A DNA stretch of 64,000 nt from Paramyrothecium sp. XJ0827 (taxonomy: Eukaryota > Ascomycota > Sordariomycetes > Hypocreales > Stachybotryaceae): positions 2,294,001-2,358,000 of the forward strand of contig JAJFPB010000009.1 in the NCBI GenBank assembly GCA_020881915.1. The letters run 5' to 3'. The translations under genes and the position numbers were made by a program. Position 1 is the stretch's first letter. Each line of letters begins with the position of its first letter. Below the pieces are notes generated by a model that was not told the origin of the DNA, ran no database searches, and worked only from the letters and a program-made list of their open reading frames with translations. Positions 58,342 to 64,000 of the stretch are shown here, in pieces.

Positions 58342-58756
58342 TAATAATTTCCTGAGGGCACTGAGATTTGTGTGATGGTACAGGAAAAAGTGTGCGTCGG
58401 GTCACCCAAAATCTACTCTTGTGGTCGAGGTTTTGGCCTGTCTCACATGATGGACAGGGGTTGCGTCAGATTCACGGCGAATGCGCGAAATTTCCGGATA
58501 GTTTGTGAGATATTTACACATTTAATCCTCGTTGCGTCTCGCAGCGGGGTAACCTGGTTCTGGACGCTTATCGTCACATAAACTGTCCAGCTGTGACAGC
58601 AGCTGTGCCACTAAAAGTCCTGGCAAATTCTCGGGGACTGTTCAGTCAAACACCACAAATAGACTTGGATCGGCAAGCTACAGCACAATCAAGTAATATC
58701 TCGCCGACCAGCTGCTTTTCAAAGTGACCAAAGCAAGACGAGGTACTTTGAGTACG
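58342..58756. other. Intergenic, promoter of the next gene
   Basis: About 415 bp. No gene or clear motif seen. Confidence 0.5.
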
Positions 58757-59699
58757 ATGGCGGCGACACCAGTGCCAAGGTTCCAGAGCACCAAAGAAAC
58801 CCAGGAAATGGCACAATTCATCAAAGATGGAGTGAGTTCTGAACATGTTGAACTGATCCACAGTCTCGCGATCATGGCAAGGACAATAGCTCCTTACCCA
58901 TCACAGAACTCCGCTACAAATACCACTTCTACGGAATATCCGGCACCAGACAATAAGCTTAAACAGGAGTTCGATAAGAACTGGGAGGCTTACCTCATCG
59001 CTGTACAAAAGCCGACCCGGTTCTCCGGGTAGGTCTTACATGAATTGATGATACCGCGCATTAGAGTAACACTCAATTAGTCCTTCGGCGATGCTTCGCA
59101 GGCCAGAATGGGAGACAATCAAGAGCCAAGGTCAAAGGGTGTTGCCTTTCCTCATCGACATGCTTTGTACCCGCGCAAATATCCCGCTTATAGTAATCTG
59201 CAGTAAGTCAGGCAACTTGCCGCGAGCACTGCGGACCAGAGTCTCACTCATTCCTCTACTTAGTTCGTGACCTACGGCCTCAGCTATGTGCTGGAGCAAC
59301 AACATGTCAAGAGCAAGTCCTTTCTATTCTGGAAAAGTCTGCTGCTACCACCAAGCGAATTGGCGCGCTCATGCGTATCGTGTCTTCACGCCGAAGCGAT
59401 CTGCAGAATGCCATCAATGAAGAGACAAACCCCACGAGCGAACTTTCTCATTATCCAGCAGCCCTAGAAGTGATTGCGGAGGGTATTGACGCTGTGCCGC
59501 ATATTATCGACGAGCTTTCCCGGGAAGGAGAGCACGGGTCGGGGCTGTATTCGAGATGCTAGAGCAAATCTACAGCAAGACCTATCTCTTAGATGTCCGG
59601 CAGAAAAGCTTTGAAGAATGGCTTAGGGATTACCTTGATTCTCAGACTGGCTCTGAGAACCAGAAGAACAATGAAGAAACACGAGACACAGAAACCTGA
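58757..59699 (+). CDS. Uncharacterised alpha-helical protein with an apparent frameshift
   Basis: Exon 1 starts at ATG 58757 ('MAATPVPRFQ') and splices at about 59030 (GTAGGT...TTCGCAG) into 'PEWETIKSQGQRVLPFLIDM'. A second intron (about 59200-59263, GTAAGT...TACTTAG) leads to 'IRDLRPQLCAGATTCQEQVL'. The frame then meets a TAG at 59560. In the next frame, 'FEMLEQIYSKTYLLDVRQKS' and 'FEEWLRDYLDSQ' continue to a TGA at 59697-59699. One extra G in the GGGG run at 59541-59544 would restore a single frame, so this is either a sequencing error in a homopolymer or a real break. The predicted product is about 270 aa, mostly helical, with no recognised domain. Confidence 0.5.
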
Positions 59700-59728
59700 G
59701 CATTCAAGAAATTCCGACCAGTTCTACA

Positions 59729-60808
59729 TCAATGATTGAACAAAGAACTTAAATCGCCATCTCGGAACCAATCCCACTTCTCCTCATCCACGTGTTTTAG
59801 GATTTGGTTTCCGTGCGCAACAGATTCTCCTGTCCCCTGCTCGTCTATCCAATTCTTGACCTAATATTAGCACTGCTGGGACAAAAGTTAAAGGTGACAT
59901 TGAATCAAAACATGACTTACATATATTGTCGACCAATGCGTAAGATGCGTGCCAAATTGAGCGGCTACTCTCTGCTTGTCTTCCCAACTCATGCTTTTCT
60001 CCTTCACGTACGCTCCCAAAAAAGCTCCCAGCAGACCTCGCTGGCCCCGGAATTGGTCCAGAAACCAGGCTTCGCCGGCGAAATGCCCGACATCGGTCGC
60101 CCCATTACCTTGGCGCGCGACCTCCCAGTCAATGATGGCCATTCTTGGCTCCTTCGGCCACGCTTCATCCCCGAGGTTGAACAAGATATTGCCAGGCCAC
60201 ATGTCCGTATGGCACAAGGACACGTTGTCGGTTTGTAATAGCGAGCCGTACTTTGCGTTGATCCGCTCGCCTAGTGATGCATCGAAGCCGAACTTTTTCA
60301 AGGTGGATGGCAAGCTATTGTAGTTCCAACGGTACATTCTTTTCGCTGTGGCATGGTCGAACTTGTTTTTCACTTCATCGGCAGTGGTTGTCGCATGCAG
60401 TCGAGCCAACCACTGGCCAATGGTCTTCCCTACAAATTGAACATCCAACCGTGGGTCTTCGTAAATATCTTTCAGAGTCCTTTGACCTACATCTTCTAAG
60501 ATCAAAATGTGGTTCTCGTCGTCATGGTGGATGATTCTGGGACAGCGCACCGTATTGTCCCGCGGCATGAGCTGAGGTACAATACGAAGTGCATGGGCCT
60601 CAAAACTCAACCGATCCAAAGGAAAGGGAAAGGATGTATTTGCGGACGAGTAAGGCTCGGGATGTTTGAGTATGGTCGTCTCTCCTTCGGCGTGTGTGAT
60701 ACGCCGTATGTAGTTAGAAGTTCCACCGGTGAGAGGAGTGATGTCTATCACTTTAATCTCCTGGGAATCGAGGTAATGGCGGACCTCTTCAGTTGTCGTG
60801 AGGCCCAT
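59729..60808 (-). CDS. APH/choline-kinase-like phosphotransferase (339 aa)
   Basis: Two exons, 59921-60808 and 59729-59860, with a 60-bp GTAAGT...TATTAG intron; 1,020 nt in frame. Start ATG 60808 ('MGLTTTEEVRHYL'). The kinase-like fold is clear: a nucleotide-binding N-lobe with 'LTGGTSNYIRRI' and 'TTILKHPEPY', a helix with 'GQWLARLHA', the catalytic loop 'LCHTDMWPGNILF' (family HxDxxxxN), and the metal-binding 'AIIDWEVARQG' with 'DVGHFAGEAWFL' after it. All three catalytic positions are present, so it is probably active. Fungal members are annotated as phosphotransferase-family or choline-kinase-like proteins; the substrate is usually unknown. Its 3' end faces that of the previous gene, only about 30 bp away. 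Confidence 0.88.
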
Positions 60809-62071
60809 TTGATGCGAATAACCATTGATGATGGCCAAACCCCTTTGATGGACTCTACCCCGAAGTATGCGTATACAGGTAAATGTTTTTATTCTACCAC
60901 TAAAGACCAGTGACTCAGTGTTCTGATACCATCGTGATTATGCATGGTTGTTGTGACTCACATATGCATGGATCATACGAAGCCTAATGGTACGTCGAGT
61001 ACGTCTTCCTTGTCTCCTTTCGGCTGGGCACGATGACGTGATGCAGGATAGCTGATTGAATTTGATTGATGGATGTCAAGTCCGCTGACGGCCCAAGACA
61101 TCAGCACCATGCATGCCATCAACTTCCACTTTCTCTGATTTGTACAGGCTTCCTTGATTCAAAGTGGGGCAAAGAGCAGCAGGAGGCGAGAGCGGCAATG
61201 CGGCATGGATTTGGCGCCCTTCGCCGTTGGTAATCGTAACGACGCCGGCAGGGCTGTCGCATATGTGGAGGAAAGCCTGACCATAGCTCAGGCCCTGTGG
61301 TAATCCGACTTCAAGTTGACTCCGGGAGAGGCTGGCGCGCTTGGAGAGGGAAAGTAGGTGCCACAAATGGCAGGAATAGGCCGGACCAGTATCAGCTCCA
61401 CGACAATATAGAGGCGGATCATAATGGCCCGAATCTGCGTATTGCGCATTCCGAGTTCCGTGTCAGACATAAATTGGCAACACGCCAACTTTGCTCAGCC
61501 ATTTTTAGCGATTTTTATTGTTGACGAGACGAGACATTGAAGCTGCCCATAGAAGTTATATTGAGAAATTTATTGAGAAGACCCAAATTTTAGAATAACA
61601 AATAGGGACACAGATACAGTGAAAATGATTCAGGAAATTAGCAATATGGGCTACACTATGCGCCGGTACAGTGAAATTAGGCTGATAGGAAAGCTCACAT
61701 GTACCCTTCGACGCTGGTGGAAGGAAAGCTTGAAGCCATGGTCTCAATACAGAGCATTCAACACTCACTGAATTGCACAGTGAATATCCTATATGAACAA
61801 GATCCGTTTCGGTTGGGAGAGTTGGACAATAGATTCGCCTCAAGCTTTTTTTGTGGTTGGGCTATTTTGCTGGAGAGATGTGCTGTAAACGGCTGTTAAC
61901 CCGATTGCGATAATCGCAGCAAGGCAAAATGTGACAGGACGTCACGTGGCGTGCTGGGGGTAGCAAAATAAATCTCTATCATGAGCCGCAGACTTGGTTG
62001 CCCGCAGGTTTCCGCTGGTTCCCAGTTGCGTTTCCCGACCCGCCAACGGTTTGTCTTCTTATCAAGAAATC
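60809..62071. other. Intergenic between divergent genes, no supported gene
   Basis: About 1.26 kb between two divergent genes. The short open frames at 61076-61366 (minus) and 61297-61524 (plus) have no recognisable domain. Confidence 0.5.
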
Positions 62072-64000
62072 ATGCCCAGAATTTCCGATCGCCCCGGACA
62101 TGATCGACCGCCAACGCGCAACGAGTGTAACGATGAGGCGACACCAACATACGTCCTATCAGCTGAGGGGCCAGACGACTCAGTGCCCCGCTTTAACCAG
62201 TACTCGGAAGAAGTCCAGGAGGGCCTCCAGGGTCTCACCATTAACCAGGAGGAAGTCGACGGATATCAACCGGTGGACTCCATGGATGCGGAGCAATATG
62301 CTGTTTCTTGGAGCGGCAGAACGTTTCTACGGCGGGGACATCGAGACCATCAGCCAGCCAACGTAGACCAAAATGACCAAGCTGGTGGCCAGGGCGGAGA
62401 ACCCTGTGAAACTTCTGGGGATCCAGATGACAACTCAACCCGGATTTTCTTCGCCTGTCCTTTCTTCAAACATCATCGTCAGAAGTATGCTGAATGGGAC
62501 GACTGCAGCGATCCATGTGAGACCATATCAACCCTCAAGTCAGTGGATTAGGGTCTTGCCATTGCTATCTCCCGCTGACGGCTCGGTTAGACAACACATT
62601 GAGCGAAAGCACACAAAGAGGAACGCCTATCAATGCTACCGCTGCAGTGATGTCTTGAACAGCCGCCAAGCCCTCTCCCAGCATCAACGATCAGCTACTC
62701 CCTGCGCCTGGCGGGGTATTGTCGAAGTCGAGGGTGTAGCTGATAGCATAGCGCAACGCATCGAAGCCATAGTTGAAGAAGACTGGGGAGATGAACGAGA
62801 GTCCCCGGCTAACAAATGGCGGGATATCTTCAGTGTCATATTCCCCCGGCACCCCATTCCCAGTCCATGTGTGTGCCCCTATTCTGCTATGATTAGCTTT
62901 TCACTGATCCTCCACTAGATTTTGAATTTTCCCATGAGAGTGAAAACTACGTTTTGCGTGGGGTCTCCAGGGCAGGCTGGAGGCAACCAACCGCTCCTAA
63001 GATCGTGGGAACATCTGATCAAATTGAAGACACCCTAATTGGCGCTGTTTCATTCTCAAATCCTAGTCTGTGGGTCTTAAAGTCGTTCCTGCGACTCCAT
63101 CGTGCAGCCTTGCAATTTACCTCGGACAGCTTTGCAAAACAAGCCGGAGATGGTGCGACCGGTTCCCGGGGGAATGACACCAGTTCATTGCTTGAATCTG
63201 GCAGCGCAAAGCGGACAGGGAATGGGAAGAGGACAAGAACATCAATCACAGCAGATGAACCATCTTTCAAGGATAACAACGACTCGAGTGACGACGAAAG
63301 GGACAATCAACGACAACCCAAGGCACCCCGGACATCCACAGATGACGATACGAAGCGAACTAGTAAGAGGCTAGCATGTCCTTATTACCAACATTGTCCC
63401 GAGACATATCAATCGAAACCGATCTGTCCCGGGCCAGGTTGGTTGTCAGTCAGCAAAGTCAAGTAGGTTGTACGGCTGAAATAGCCAACTTTTGCTAAGT
63501 GTCTCTACAGGGAGCATCTCTTTCGAAAGCACATGCTTCCAAGCCATCGTTGCTTACGATGCTATAAGTCCTTTGACGACCATGATGCGCTAGTGGCACA
63601 TTGGCGGCAGATTGAGGCGTGCTCTTTGAACCCTAAGCCAAAACTCGAAGGCATGGATGAGACGACACAAGCTCGGGTCAAGTCTAAAAAAGGCCAACCA
63701 CGGGGCTCTGAGTATGAAAAGTGGACCAACCTTTACAAAATCCTGTTTCCGGGAGAAAGAGTGCCCGTACCCTGTGCGTAGGCCTATACTGACACGCGTA
63801 CCGTGCTCTAACGATGTTTTTAGATTACCAACGAAAAACTCCATCGTTTCAAGACGACACCACAGAAATTGGACCCAACGTCGAGGCTGAGACCTTGAGA
63901 GAGATTGGGGATATCATAGACTTGAAACTCCCCGACTTATTTTGGGATTCCTGCGGTCAATTAGGCCATTGCCCTACATTTTTGGACGAGGTGGACATCA
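62072..64000 (+). CDS. Fungal protein with two C2H2-like zinc modules (partial, runs off the right edge)
   Basis: Five exons so far: 62072-62538, 62591-62868, 62919-63462, 63511-63773, and 63824 onward. Phases agree throughout. Two copies of the same module occur. The first has 'FFACPFFKHHRQKYAEWDDC', 'LKQHIERKHTKRNAYQCYRC' (across intron 62539-62590), then 'ALSQHQRSATPC' and a 'KWRDIFSVIFPRHPIPSPY' tail. The second has 'RLACPYYQHCPETYQSKPIC', 'GWLSVSKVKEHLFRKHMLP' (across intron 63463-63510), then 'RCLRCYKSFDDHDALVAHW' and 'KWTNLYKILFPGERVPVPY'. The spaced Cys/His residues are those of a large fungal hypothetical family with C2H2-like fingers ('FACPF.KhdP..y'). An acidic, low-complexity stretch separates the modules. 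Probably nuclear; function unknown. Confidence 0.75.

Noticed and set aside
1..64000. tRNA, rRNA genes and CRISPR arrays
   Set aside because: No tRNA-like B-box with matching arms, no rRNA-like sequence and no regularly spaced short direct repeats were found by eye; a tRNAscan-type search would settle the tRNA question.

Overview
The window is nuclear DNA of a filamentous ascomycete (Pezizomycotina, probably a Sordariomycete). Evidence: short GT-AG introns of about 40-140 bp, Zn2Cys6 transcription factors, a HET-type tail, an F-box-like protein, a GH95 fucosidase, a necrosis-inducing (NLP) protein, and C-to-T decay resembling RIP. Gene models below were assembled by hand from splice sites and reading-frame continuity. 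No database was searched.

Layout. 1-294: tail of a HET-like gene. 0.5-8.4 kb: a Zn2Cys6 regulator transcribed divergently from a full-size ABCB multidrug transporter, a likely regulator/efflux pair. 8.4-17.4 kb: gene-poor, with a small Ala/Lys-rich protein, a doubtful gene, an F-box-like gene and a 391-aa protein with a deaminase-like CGE...PCxxC signature. 17.4-33.5 kb: three giant genes on the same strand. A is about 2,013 aa (DUF6603-like core plus lectin-like C-terminal repeats), B about 1,222 aa, and C 1,417 aa in one exon. Together they look like a co-inherited module of unknown function and are the most interesting part of the window.

34.15-38.45 kb: a mobile element with 223/224-bp, almost identical inverted arms and a 9-bp direct repeat at its ends. 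It holds a hAT transposase lacking its N-terminus and a copia pol fragment. 38.9-43.6 kb: a graveyard with a RIP-like relic of a fungal NLR-type alpha/beta-hydrolase and a frameshifted, stop-containing gene.

44-58.5 kb: a secreted GH95 alpha-L-fucosidase, a possible small secreted protein, an NLP cytolysin-like protein, a LURP-one/tubby-like protein, a multi-spanning membrane protein and a second Zn2Cys6 regulator. 58.7-64 kb: an unknown gene with an apparent frameshift, an APH/choline-kinase-like phosphotransferase, and a gene with two C2H2-like modules that runs off the right edge. No tRNA, rRNA or CRISPR array was seen.
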